Shown here piece after piece: positions 1 through 8,787 of a stretch of 8,787 bases of DNA (position 1 is the stretch's first letter; the number at the start of each line of letters is the position of its first letter). The notes beneath the pieces are model-generated. The model did no database searches and was not told where the DNA came from. It saw only the letters and a program-made list of their open reading frames with translations. The stretch is from assembly GCA_003242425.1 (NCBI GenBank), contig QGUL01000047.1, forward strand, positions 1-8,787, given 5' to 3'. The translations under genes and the position numbers were made by a program. Origin of the DNA: Pseudomonadota bacterium. GTDB taxonomy: Bacteria > Pseudomonadota > Gammaproteobacteria > Burkholderiales > SG8-39.

Positions 1-1203
1 CTGGAGATCGAAGCCAAGGCCCGGCAGACGCGCCCGCCGGCGCGCTACACCGAAGCGACGCTGCTGTCGGCGATGGAAGGGGCGGGCAAGCTGATCGAGG
101 ACGAGGAACGGCGCGCCGCGATCAGCGAGAAGGGGCTGGGCACGCCCGCCACGCGCGCCGCGATCATCGAGAACCTGATCCTGGAGGAGTACGTACACCG
201 CGAAGGCCGCGAGCTGGTGCCGACCGCCAAGGCCTTCGACCTCCTGTACGCGCTGTCCAAGTTCGGCATCGACGAACTGTGCTCGCCCGAGCTCACCGGC
301 GCCTGGGAGTTCAAGCTCAAGCAGATGGAGCAGGGCAAGCTGCAGCGCGACGAGTTCATGAAGCACATCGTCGAGCTCACCCAGGACATGGTGCGGCGGA
401 TCAAGCAGGGCACCTCGATCGACGAGCCGCTGTCGACGCTGTCCGTGCCCTGCCCGAAGTGCGGCAGCGCGGTGCACGAGAACTACAAGAAGTTCCAGTG
501 CGAGAAATGTGATTTCTCGATCTGGAAGGTCATCGCCAGCCGGCGCATGGAGAATGCGGAGATTGAGGCGCTGATCCGCGATCGCGCCATCGGCCCGCTG
601 CAGGGTTTCCGCAGCCGGCTGGGCCGGCCGTTCGCGGCCATGGTGAAACTGAAGGACGACTTCAGCACCGAGCTCGATTTCGGGCAGTCGTCCCAGGACG
701 AGCAGGAAGCCGAGCCGGTCGATTTCTCCGACAGGAAGCCGCTCGGAAAATGCCCCAAATGCGGCCACAATGTTTACGATCACGAGCTCGCCTACGTGTG
801 CGAGAAGGCGGTCGGTGCAGGCAGAACCTGCGACTTCCGCACCGGCAAGATCATCCTGCAGCGTCCCATCGAGCCGGAGCAGATCGTGAAACTGCTGGAG
901 ACCGGCAAGACCGATCTCCTGCACCGCTTCATCTCCAAGAAGGGACGGCCGTTCTCCGCCTATCTGGTGCGGCAGCCGGACGGACGGATCGGTTTCGAGT
1001 TCGCGCCGCGCGAAGCGAAGAAGACCACCAAGGCGGCCGCTGAAGCACCCGCTCAGCCCGAAGCCGCGCAGGCACCCGTGCCCTTGAAAGCCAAGGCGCC
1101 GCCGGCGGCGAAGAAGACGGCTGCGGCCCCCGCGGCGAAGAAAACGGCCGCCAAGAAAACCGTCGCGAAGAAGACCGTGGCGCGCCGGCGCGCGGCGAGC
1201 TGA
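1..1203 (+). CDS. topB: DNA topoisomerase III (type IA), C-terminal part; 5' end outside the window
   Basis: Type IA topoisomerases pass one DNA strand through a transient break in another; TopB-type enzymes act mainly on single-stranded regions, precatenanes and recombination intermediates. The frame is open from base 1, so the first 400 visible residues are the C-terminal part; the Toprim domain and catalytic tyrosine lie upstream. The segment PPARYTEATLLSAMEG followed by GLGTPATRA (about residues 12-50) is the TopB version of the core; TopA has a GIGRPSTYA-type motif there. Two zinc ribbons follow: C151/C154/C167/C170 and C251/C254/C267/C277, the second with a longer spacing before its last Cys. 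Each is followed by a GRPF-containing repeat (GRPFAA near 209, GRPFSA near 315). The last 60 or so residues are Lys/Ala/Pro-rich with KKT repeats, probably a nonspecific DNA-binding tail. The gene is convergent with gyrB. Family assignment is firm; TopB over TopA is judged from motifs. Confidence 0.9.
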   Translation: MEIEAKARQTRPPARYTEATLLSAMEGAGKLIEDEERRAAISEKGLGTPATRAAIIENLILEEYVHREGRELVPTAKAFDLLYALSKFGIDELCSPELTGAWEFKLKQMEQGKLQRDEFMKHIVELTQDMVRRIKQGTSIDEPLSTLSVPCPKCGSAVHENYKKFQCEKCDFSIWKVIASRRMENAEIEALIRDRAIGPLQGFRSRLGRPFAAMVKLKDDFSTELDFGQSSQDEQEAEPVDFSDRKPLGKCPKCGHNVYDHELAYVCEKAVGAGRTCDFRTGKIILQRPIEPEQIVKLLETGKTDLLHRFISKKGRPFSAYLVRQPDGRIGFEFAPREAKKTTKAAAEAPAQPEAAQAPVPLKAKAPPAAKKTAAAPAAKKTAAKKTVAKKTVARRRAAS

Positions 1204-1215
1204 AGCCGCGCGCTG
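1186..1215. terminator. GC-rich hairpin over the topB stop, possible convergent transcription barrier
   Basis: A perfect 9-bp inverted repeat, GCGCGCGGC (1188-1196) and GCCGCGCGC (1205-1213), encloses the 8-base loop GAGCTGAA, which contains the topB stop codon TGA (1201-1203). In the plus-strand RNA a G-U and a C-G pair can extend the stem to 1186-1215. It sits in the 15-bp gap between convergent topB and gyrB, where a terminator is expected. No T-run follows on either strand, so it does not fit a classical intrinsic terminator. A role in slowing polymerase or protecting 3' ends is inference. Confidence 0.35.
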
Positions 1216-1218
1216 CGC

Positions 1219-4781
<3,563 letters not shown>

Positions 4782-4980
4782 ATCTTTTCCCTGGTTATGG
4801 ATGATGAGCGCCGCTCAATACGGGGATAAGCATCCACAAGCTCTGCGGCTCAAGGACTTGGGCTGTGAATAGCTTGTGGACCAAGTTGTGGACGGGACTG
4901 TACGAAGCGGAACAACTTGCGTTGCCTCCCGCGCGCCGGCCGCGTTGTACACAGTTTTGGTCAGACTATACATGCGTTGT
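4782..4980. promoter_or_regulatory. oriC: dnaA-dnaN intergenic region with DnaA-box-like cluster; candidate origin or dnaN control region
   Basis: This 199-bp gap has no plausible gene. Compared with the DnaA box TTATCCACA (relaxed form TTWTNCACA), I see these sites. Plus strand: GCATCCACA (4830-4838) and TTGTACACA (4945-4953). Minus strand: TTATCCCCG (4821-4829), CTATTCACA (4864-4872), TGGTCCACA (4875-4883) and CCGTCCACA (4887-4895). The last three share one strand with start-to-start steps of 11 and 12 bp, about one helical turn, and include a direct repeat of TTGTGGAC (4874-4881 and 4886-4893). No site is a perfect box. A 30-bp AT-rich stretch (4761-4790, about 30% GC) at the dnaN start could be an unwinding element. 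There are no GATC sites. Whether this is oriC, part of it, or a DnaA-controlled dnaN leader cannot be settled from sequence; the dnaA-rpmH gap is the rival location. Confidence 0.5.
4788..4792 (-). promoter_or_regulatory. dnaN ribosome binding site
   Basis: The minus strand reads AGGGAAAAGAT immediately before the dnaN ATG, a good Shine-Dalgarno with AGGGA 6 bases upstream of the start codon. It supports the start at 4781. Confidence 0.65.
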
Positions 4981-6345
4981 TCAACCCTTCAGCGTCTGTT
5001 CGAGCACGTGGAAGTCGCGGTTCAGCTCCGGATCCTTGGTGCGCAGGGTGGCGATAGTTCGGCAGGCGTGCAGCACCGTGGTGTGGTCGCGGTTGCCGAA
5101 GGCTTCACCGATTTCCGGCAGGCTCATCTCCGTCAGTTCCTTGGCCAGTGCCATTGCCATCTGGCGGGGGCGGGCGATCGCGCGGGTGCGCTTCTTCGAA
5201 TGCAGGTCCGCGACCTTGATCTTGTAGTACTCCGCCACCGTCTTCTGGATGTTTTCGATCGAGATCTGGCGGTTGTGGACCGAGAGCAGGTCCTTGAGCG
5301 CTTCCCTGGCCACTTCCACGCTCATTTCCTTGCTGCTGAAGCGCGCGAAGGCGAGCACGTTCTTCAGCGCGCCTTCCAGCTCGCGCACGTTCGAGCGGAT
5401 GTGCTTGGCGATGAAGAAGGCCACTTCCTCCGGGATGCTGGCGTTCAGTGCCTCGGCCTTCTTCAGGATGATCGCCACGCGCATCTCCTGCTCCGGCGGT
5501 TCGATGGCCACCGTAAGCCCCCAGCTGAAGCGCGTCTTCAGGCGCTCGTCGATGCCGGCGATGTCGCGCGGGTAGGTGTCGCAAGTAATGATGATCTGCT
5601 TGCGTGCCTCGATCAGCGCATTGAAGGCGTAGAAGAATTCTTCCTGCGTGCGGTCCTTGCCGGTGAAGAACTGGATGTCGTCGATCAGCAGCAGGTCGAG
5701 CGAGTGGTAGTAGCGCTTGAACGCGTCGAAGGACTTCTGCTGATAGGCGCGCACCACGTCGGAGATGTACTGGGCCGCGTGCAGGTAGCGTACCTTCGCG
5801 CCGGGCTGCTCACTCATCACGTGATTGCCCACGGCATGGATGAGGTGGGTTTTGCCCAGGCCGACGCCGCCGTAGACGAACAGCGGGTTGTAGGAGGTAC
5901 CAGGATTCTCCGCGACCTGCATGGCGGCGGCGCGTGCCAGCGCGTTGGCCTTGCCCGGCACGAAATTGTCGAAGGTGAACTCGGCAATCAGGTTGGAGCG
6001 GGAATCGGCCGTGGCTGCCTGCTGGCGGGGCGCCGCGCTCTTTTCGCTGCTCGCCGCGCGGCGGACGAACGGCGCCGCCGGCGCCGCGGGTTCAGGCTCC
6101 ACTCCGGCGAGCGCGATACTGACGCGTATCGGCTTGCCCCGTTCCTCGCCGGCCAAGGTCTCGATACGCGACAGGAAGCGGTCCTTGATCCACTGCAGCA
6201 CGAAGCGGTTGGGCGCCGTTAGGCACAGCTCATCCTCCGTGGAGCGTTCGGGATCGACTTGAAGCGGCCGGATCCACGTCGTAAATTGCTGTGCGGGAAG
6301 CTCTTTTTCGAGGCGCGCGAGGCAGTGGTGCCAGAAACCTTCCAT
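4981..6345 (-). CDS. dnaA: Chromosomal replication initiator protein DnaA
   Basis: DnaA is an AAA+ ATPase that binds 9-mer boxes at oriC, melts the origin and recruits DnaB helicase; it also regulates transcription, including its own. The 454-residue product has domain I from [17 protein letters not shown] (1-17), an Ala/Pro-rich linker (about 84-118), and the AAA+ core with Walker A GGVGLGKT (159-166), Walker B LLLIDD (218-223), box VII RLKTRF (268-273, R272 being the likely Arg finger) and sensor 2 NVRELEGAL (R321). Domain IV ends with [11 protein letters not shown] (417-427), the box-recognition signature. The ATG at 6345 is chosen because family members begin at this FW..CL motif. An in-frame ATG 38 codons upstream (6459) would place the promoter and DnaA box inside the coding region. 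AAGG directly abuts the start codon, too close for a standard Shine-Dalgarno. The gene is divergent from rpmH. Confidence 0.97.
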   Translation of the reverse strand: MEGFWHHCLARLEKELPAQQFTTWIRPLQVDPERSTEDELCLTAPNRFVLQWIKDRFLSRIETLAGEERGKPIRVSIALAGVEPEPAAPAAPFVRRAASSEKSAAPRQQAATADSRSNLIAEFTFDNFVPGKANALARAAAMQVAENPGTSYNPLFVYGGVGLGKTHLIHAVGNHVMSEQPGAKVRYLHAAQYISDVVRAYQQKSFDAFKRYYHSLDLLLIDDIQFFTGKDRTQEEFFYAFNALIEARKQIIITCDTYPRDIAGIDERLKTRFSWGLTVAIEPPEQEMRVAIILKKAEALNASIPEEVAFFIAKHIRSNVRELEGALKNVLAFARFSSKEMSVEVAREALKDLLSVHNRQISIENIQKTVAEYYKIKVADLHSKKRTRAIARPRQMAMALAKELTEMSLPEIGEAFGNRDHTTVLHACRTIATLRTKDPELNRDFHVLEQTLKG

Positions 6346-6399
6346 CCTTGAATTGCTTTTCTGGTGTGAGCGCCCGAGCGGAGGCTGGAGCAACGCGCC

Positions 6400-6428
6400 A
6401 TCATACCCCGAGGCCCGGAAGTTATCCA
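6400..6428 (-). promoter_or_regulatory. Predicted dnaA promoter
   Basis: On the minus strand a -10 TATGAT (6405-6400, 5 of 6 to consensus) lies 17 bp from a -35 TGGATA (6428-6423, 4 of 6). The -35 hexamer is wholly inside the perfect DnaA box, which would let DnaA compete with RNA polymerase. Such DnaA-box autoregulation of dnaA is established in E. coli; here it is inferred from geometry. The predicted leader is about 50 bases. Confidence 0.5.
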
Positions 6429-6430
6429 CA
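6422..6430 (+). promoter_or_regulatory. Perfect DnaA box (TTATCCACA)
   Basis: An exact match to the high-affinity consensus box lies midway between divergent dnaA and rpmH. It is the only perfect copy I found in the window's intergenic DNA. It covers the predicted dnaA -35 and lies 13 bp upstream of the rpmH -35. It could serve autoregulation, origin function or both. Confidence 0.85.
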
Positions 6431-6443
6431 GGCGGGGGCGAGT

Positions 6444-6473
6444 TTGACAGCGCATGCAAGCGGTTGCTTTAAT
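6444..6473 (+). promoter_or_regulatory. Predicted rpmH operon promoter
   Basis: A perfect -35 TTGACA (6444-6449) is separated by 18 bp from TTTAAT (6468-6473, 5 of 6 to TATAAT). Transcription would start near 6480, about 25 bases before the rpmH ATG, and would read rpmH-rnpA-yidD-yidC. It is the strongest sigma-70-type match I saw in the window, as expected for a ribosomal protein gene. Confidence 0.7.
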
Positions 6474-6505
6474 AGCGGGTTTTCGCCCGATGCTGGATAA
6501 CTGAA

Positions 6506-6640
6506 ATGAAGCGCACTTACCAACCTTCCGTCGTCCGTCGCAAACGCACGCACGGCTTCCTTGTTCGTATGCGCACCCGGGGCGGACGTGCGGTCATTCG
6601 TGCCCGTCGCGCCAAAGGGCGCGCCCGTCTGGCCGTTTGA
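6506..6640 (+). CDS. rpmH: 50S ribosomal protein L34
   Basis: L34 is a tiny, very basic protein of the large ribosomal subunit. The 44-residue product is exactly the usual length and begins MKRTYQPS, followed by [12 protein letters not shown] and RTRGGRAVI, and ends RARLAV. About a third of residues are Arg or Lys. A weak GGA Shine-Dalgarno (6495-6497) lies 8 bases upstream of the ATG. It is first in the rpmH-rnpA-yidD-yidC cluster and overlaps rnpA by 4 bases. The conserved rpmH/dnaA divergence is a standard mark of the origin region. Confidence 0.97.
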   Translation: MKRTYQPSVVRRKRTHGFLVRMRTRGGRAVIRARRAKGRARLAV

Positions 6641-6981
6641 CGCAACGCTTGCGGCTGCGTCGGTTCCAGCGCCTGGGCGCGGCCGACGTCGCCGCCACGC
6701 TCAAGGCGGGTAAACCGGTGCGTACGCCTGCCGGGCTGGTGCTCTATCGCCGGCCGAACGAGGTCGGCTATGCGCGGCTCGGCCTGATCATCCCCAAGCG
6801 TTTGGTCCGCACGGCGGTTGCCCGCAACCGTATCCGCCGCCTGGCGCGCGAAGCGTTCCGCCTCGAACAGCTACGCCTGGGCGGCGTCGATTGTGTAGTG
6901 CGCATGACGCGGCCGCTCGGGGACGGCGAACTGCGCCTGGCCGACTTTCAGGCGCTCATGAGACGTGCGGCAGATGCTTAG
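6637..6981 (+). CDS. rnpA: Ribonuclease P protein component
   Basis: RnpA binds the catalytic RNase P RNA and helps it position the 5' leader of precursor tRNAs for removal. The 114-residue product is normal in size and Arg-rich (isoelectric point clearly basic). It carries the family signature [16 protein letters not shown] (60-75), with the RNR core at R63-N64-R65. The start is TTG at 6637, overlapping the rpmH stop (TTGA shared by both genes), which implies translational coupling. This is the first start codon available after the rpmH body. A later in-frame TTG (6649) would shorten the protein by 4 residues. The 3' end overlaps yidD. Confidence 0.93.
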   Translation: MTQRLRLRRFQRLGAADVAATLKAGKPVRTPAGLVLYRRPNEVGYARLGLIIPKRLVRTAVARNRIRRLAREAFRLEQLRLGGVDCVVRMTRPLGDGELRLADFQALMRRAADA

Positions 6982-7183
6982 GATCCTGCTGGGGTTGATC
7001 GCCTGCTATCGCTATTGCCTCAGCCCGCTCCTCGGGCGCAACTGTCGTTTCGCGCCTTCCTGTTCCGAGTACGCCGCCGAAGCGCTGCGCTGCCACGGCG
7101 TGCTGCGCGGTCTATGGCTCACCCTGCGCAGGGTTGCCCGCTGCCATCCCTGGCATCCCGGCGGTTACGACCCTGTTCCCTGA
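6974..7183 (+). CDS. yidD: Membrane protein insertion efficiency factor YidD
   Basis: YidD is a small protein of the inner membrane face that assists YidC- and Sec-dependent membrane protein insertion. The 69-residue product has an N-terminal amphipathic or hydrophobic stretch ([20 protein letters not shown]) followed by the family core [16 protein letters not shown] and the ending [14 protein letters not shown], all hallmarks of the family. The ATG at 6974 is chosen to match the usual start just before the hydrophobic helix; a GTG at 6965 would add three residues. It overlaps rnpA by 8 bases and is followed by yidC after 18 bp, a conserved arrangement in proteobacteria. Confidence 0.94.
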   Translation: MLRILLGLIACYRYCLSPLLGRNCRFAPSCSEYAAEALRCHGVLRGLWLTLRRVARCHPWHPGGYDPVP

Positions 7184-7201
7184 CCAGAACACGAATATCA
7201 G

Positions 7202-8773
7202 ATGGACAACCGACGCCTGATCCTGCTGCTCATCTTTTCCTTTTCCCTGTTGATGCTGTGGGATGCCTGGCTGCAGCGGAACATGCCGCCTCAAGCCCCG
7301 CAGCAGGTGGTCGAGCAAGCTGCCCAGGCGTCGCCGGAAAGCGGCGTGCCGGAGGCGACCATGCCCGCGCCGAGCGCGGTGCCTCAATCGCCGTCCGCGT
7401 CGGAGGCTGCCCATGAGCCGATCCGCGTGCGTACGGACCTAGTGGAGGCGGAAATCAGCCCGGTGGGCGGCACCATCACCCGGCTTCTGCTGAACAAATA
7501 TCCCACCAGCGACGAAGACCCGTCGCCGCTGGTGTTGCTGGGCCCGGACCATCGCTATGTGGCCCAGAGCGGCCTCATCGGCGCGCAATTACCCACCCAC
7601 CATGCGCTCTATCGCGCCGAGGCCAAAGAGTATGTGTTGCAAGAAGGCCAGGACCGGTTGGAAGTCCGGCTGGAGACCTCGACCCCGGACGGGGTTCGCG
7701 TGATCAAGCGCCTTGGCTTTCAGCGCGGAAGCTATCTAATTGATATTACTCATGAAATTGTAAACGAGACGGCGCAACCCTTGGGCCCGGCGCACAGCTA
7801 TTTCCAGCTCACGCGCGACAACCGGGCGCCGGCCGGCGATCCGGTAATGACCAGTACCTTTACCGGTCCGGCGTTGTATACCGAGCAGGACAAGTACACG
7901 AAGGTGCCGTTCGGCAATCTCGACGACGGTCCGTACAGTCGCACGGCGCAGGACGGCTGGGTGGCCATGGTGCAGCACTATTTCGTGTCCGCCTTCCTGC
8001 CGCCGGCTCAGGTGCCGCGCGAATTTCGTATCCGTTCGCTGGGGCAGGGCCTGTACGGCGCGGCCGTGATCCTGCCCGTGGCGTCGCTGCAGCCCGGAGA
8101 ATCGACGCAGGTGACGGTGCCGCTTTACGCCGGTCCGCAGGAGCAGGACCGGCTGCGCGCCATCGCGCCCGGCCTGGATCTGGTCGTGGACTACGGCTGG
8201 CTGACCCTGATCGCCGAGCCGCTGTTCTGGGTGCTGAAGCTGTTCTACGACTGGCTGGGCAACTGGGGCCTGGCGATCATCGCCTTGACGGTGCTGATCA
8301 AGCTGATCTTCTTCCCGCTTTCCGCTGCGAGCTACAAGTCGATGGCGAAAATGCGCCTCGTCGCTCCGCGACTGCAGCGGCTGAAGGAGCAGTACGGCAA
8401 TGACCGCATGAAACTGAATCAGGCGATGATGGAGCTGTACAAGGAGGAGAAGATCAACCCGCTCGGCGGCTGTCTGCCGATCCTGGTGCAGATCCCGGTC
8501 TTCATCGCGCTGTACTGGGTGTTGCTGGGCAGCGTGGAGCTGCGTAATGCGCCGTTCTACGGCTGGATCACCGATTTGTCCCAGCAGGATCCCTATTACA
8601 TCCTGCCGATTCTCATGATGGTGTCGATGTTCGTGCAGACAAAGCTGAGCCCCACCCCGCCCGATCCGGTGCAGGCCAAGCTTGTGCTGGCCATGCCAGT
8701 CATTTTCGGCATCTTTTTCTTCTTTTTCCCCCCCGGTCTGGGGTTTAACTGTATGTTCAAAAAAATCATTTGA
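7202..8773 (+). CDS. yidC: Membrane protein insertase YidC; 3' end corrupted and incomplete
   Basis: YidC (Oxa1/Alb3 family) inserts and folds inner-membrane proteins, alone or with SecYEG. The product has an N-terminal membrane anchor (about 5-24), a Pro/Ala/Gln-rich linker (28-70), a large periplasmic P1 domain (about 72-325), and the conserved insertase core from about 338. The core has LTVLIKLIFFPLSAASYKSM (362-381) with K367 where E. coli has its groove Arg, a cytoplasmic helical hairpin (about 384-415), PLGGCLPILVQIP (420-432) and a PPDPVQAK loop before the last helix. After FFFFFP (residue 510) the reading departs from the family and stops at 8771-8773; one extra base there would restore frame (IAHHW) to the window end. 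About 25-30 C-terminal residues are thus missing or wrong. I see no good Shine-Dalgarno. It follows yidD by 18 bp. The true stop is probably beyond the window. Confidence 0.93.
   Translation: MDNRRLILLLIFSFSLLMLWDAWLQRNMPPQAPQQVVEQAAQASPESGVPEATMPAPSAVPQSPSASEAAHEPIRVRTDLVEAEISPVGGTITRLLLNKYPTSDEDPSPLVLLGPDHRYVAQSGLIGAQLPTHHALYRAEAKEYVLQEGQDRLEVRLETSTPDGVRVIKRLGFQRGSYLIDITHEIVNETAQPLGPAHSYFQLTRDNRAPAGDPVMTSTFTGPALYTEQDKYTKVPFGNLDDGPYSRTAQDGWVAMVQHYFVSAFLPPAQVPREFRIRSLGQGLYGAAVILPVASLQPGESTQVTVPLYAGPQEQDRLRAIAPGLDLVVDYGWLTLIAEPLFWVLKLFYDWLGNWGLAIIALTVLIKLIFFPLSAASYKSMAKMRLVAPRLQRLKEQYGNDRMKLNQAMMELYKEEKINPLGGCLPILVQIPVFIALYWVLLGSVELRNAPFYGWITDLSQQDPYYILPILMMVSMFVQTKLSPTPPDPVQAKLVLAMPVIFGIFFFFFPPGLGFNCMFKKII
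7733..7762 (+). other. AT-rich island inside yidC
   Basis: Ten consecutive yidC codons (Y178-V187) all end in A or T, giving 6 G/C in 30 bases within an otherwise strongly GC-rich gene. The encoded residues look normal for the P1 domain. The segment contains TCTAAT (7735-7740), 16 bp after TTGGCT (7713-7718), a weak internal promoter candidate. Function is unknown. Confidence 0.5.
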
Positions 8774-8787
8774 TTGCGCATCACTGG
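8729..8787 (+). other. Probable low-quality sequence at the contig end
   Basis: Where YidC proteins of this type normally read FPAGLVLYW.VNNILSIAQQW, this sequence reads FPPGLGFNCMFKKII, then a stop. The backbone is still alignable: G, L and I positions persist, and ATT GCG after a one-base shift gives the expected IA. Several apparent changes replace a base by its neighbour (GCC to CCC, GTG to GGG, AAC to AAA twice), which suggests sequencing or assembly error, not evolution. Confidence 0.65.

Noticed and set aside
1180..1193. 14-bp perfect palindrome GCGCGCCGGCGCGC near the topB end
   Set aside because: It lies in Ala/Arg codons of a very GC-rich tail and has no spacing or context pointing to a binding site; likely compositional.
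1..1203. Identity as topA (topoisomerase I)
   Set aside because: The RYTEATLLSAMEG and GLGTPATRA motifs match the TopB branch; TopA carries GIGRPSTYA-like sequence at the second site.
4929..4944. GC-rich inverted-repeat-like sequence downstream of dnaA as a terminator
   Set aside because: No extended stem and no T-run on the minus strand after it.
4945..4972. Plus-strand promoter TTGTAC ... TATACA
   Set aside because: Spacing is 16 bp with a weak -35, and it would drive transcription antisense into dnaA. The TTGTACACA segment is better read as a DnaA-box-like site.
4876..6222. 448-codon open frame antisense to dnaA
   Set aside because: A shadow of dnaA codon usage with no recognisable domain and no ribosome site of note. 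It also starts within the DnaA-box region.
6346..6459. 38-residue N-terminal extension of DnaA from the ATG at 6459
   Set aside because: The extension would translate through the predicted dnaA promoter and the perfect DnaA box, has no family similarity, and normal DnaA proteins start at the FW..CL motif.
6965..6973. GTG start for yidD
   Set aside because: Possible but adds only three residues not typical of the family; the ATG at 6974 fits the usual start. Neither has a clear Shine-Dalgarno.

Overview
This window is the replication-origin neighbourhood of a GC-rich proteobacterium, most likely a betaproteobacterium. The evidence is the gene order dnaA-dnaN-gyrB with no recF between dnaN and gyrB, the divergent rpmH-rnpA-yidD-yidC cluster, and betaproteobacterial-type sequence in DnaA, DnaN, GyrB and YidC. 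One example is the YidC groove segment, which carries Lys rather than the Arg of E. coli. Assignment to a genus is not possible by eye. The window starts inside one gene and ends in what looks like low-quality sequence inside another, so it is probably a contig end from a draft or metagenome assembly.

Layout, left to right. Bases 1-1203 (+) hold the C-terminal 400 residues of a type IA topoisomerase of the TopB (topoisomerase III) kind, with two four-cysteine zinc ribbons and a Lys/Ala-rich tail. It converges on gyrB with only 15 bp between the stop codons, and a strong GC hairpin spans the topB stop. Bases 1219-4781 (-) hold dnaN and gyrB, 8 bp apart and probably co-transcribed. Bases 4782-4980 are a 199-bp non-coding gap rich in DnaA-box-like 9-mers. 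Bases 4981-6345 (-) are dnaA. Bases 6346-6505 form a 160-bp divergent control region with one perfect DnaA box and back-to-back promoters for dnaA and rpmH. Bases 6506 onward (+) carry rpmH (ribosomal protein L34), rnpA (RNase P protein), yidD and yidC, tightly packed.

How the genes work together. DnaA opens the origin, DnaN is the polymerase III sliding clamp, and GyrB is the ATPase half of gyrase that removes positive supercoils ahead of forks. TopB can resolve precatenanes and single-stranded crossings. On the other arm, L34 and RnpA serve translation and tRNA maturation, while YidD and YidC insert membrane proteins. No mobile element, CRISPR array, tRNA, rRNA or defence system is visible. 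I see no undescribed system. The points worth a second look are the helically phased DnaA-box array between dnaA and dnaN, the DnaA box lying on the predicted dnaA -35 element, a sharp AT-rich island inside yidC, and the corrupted 3' end of yidC.
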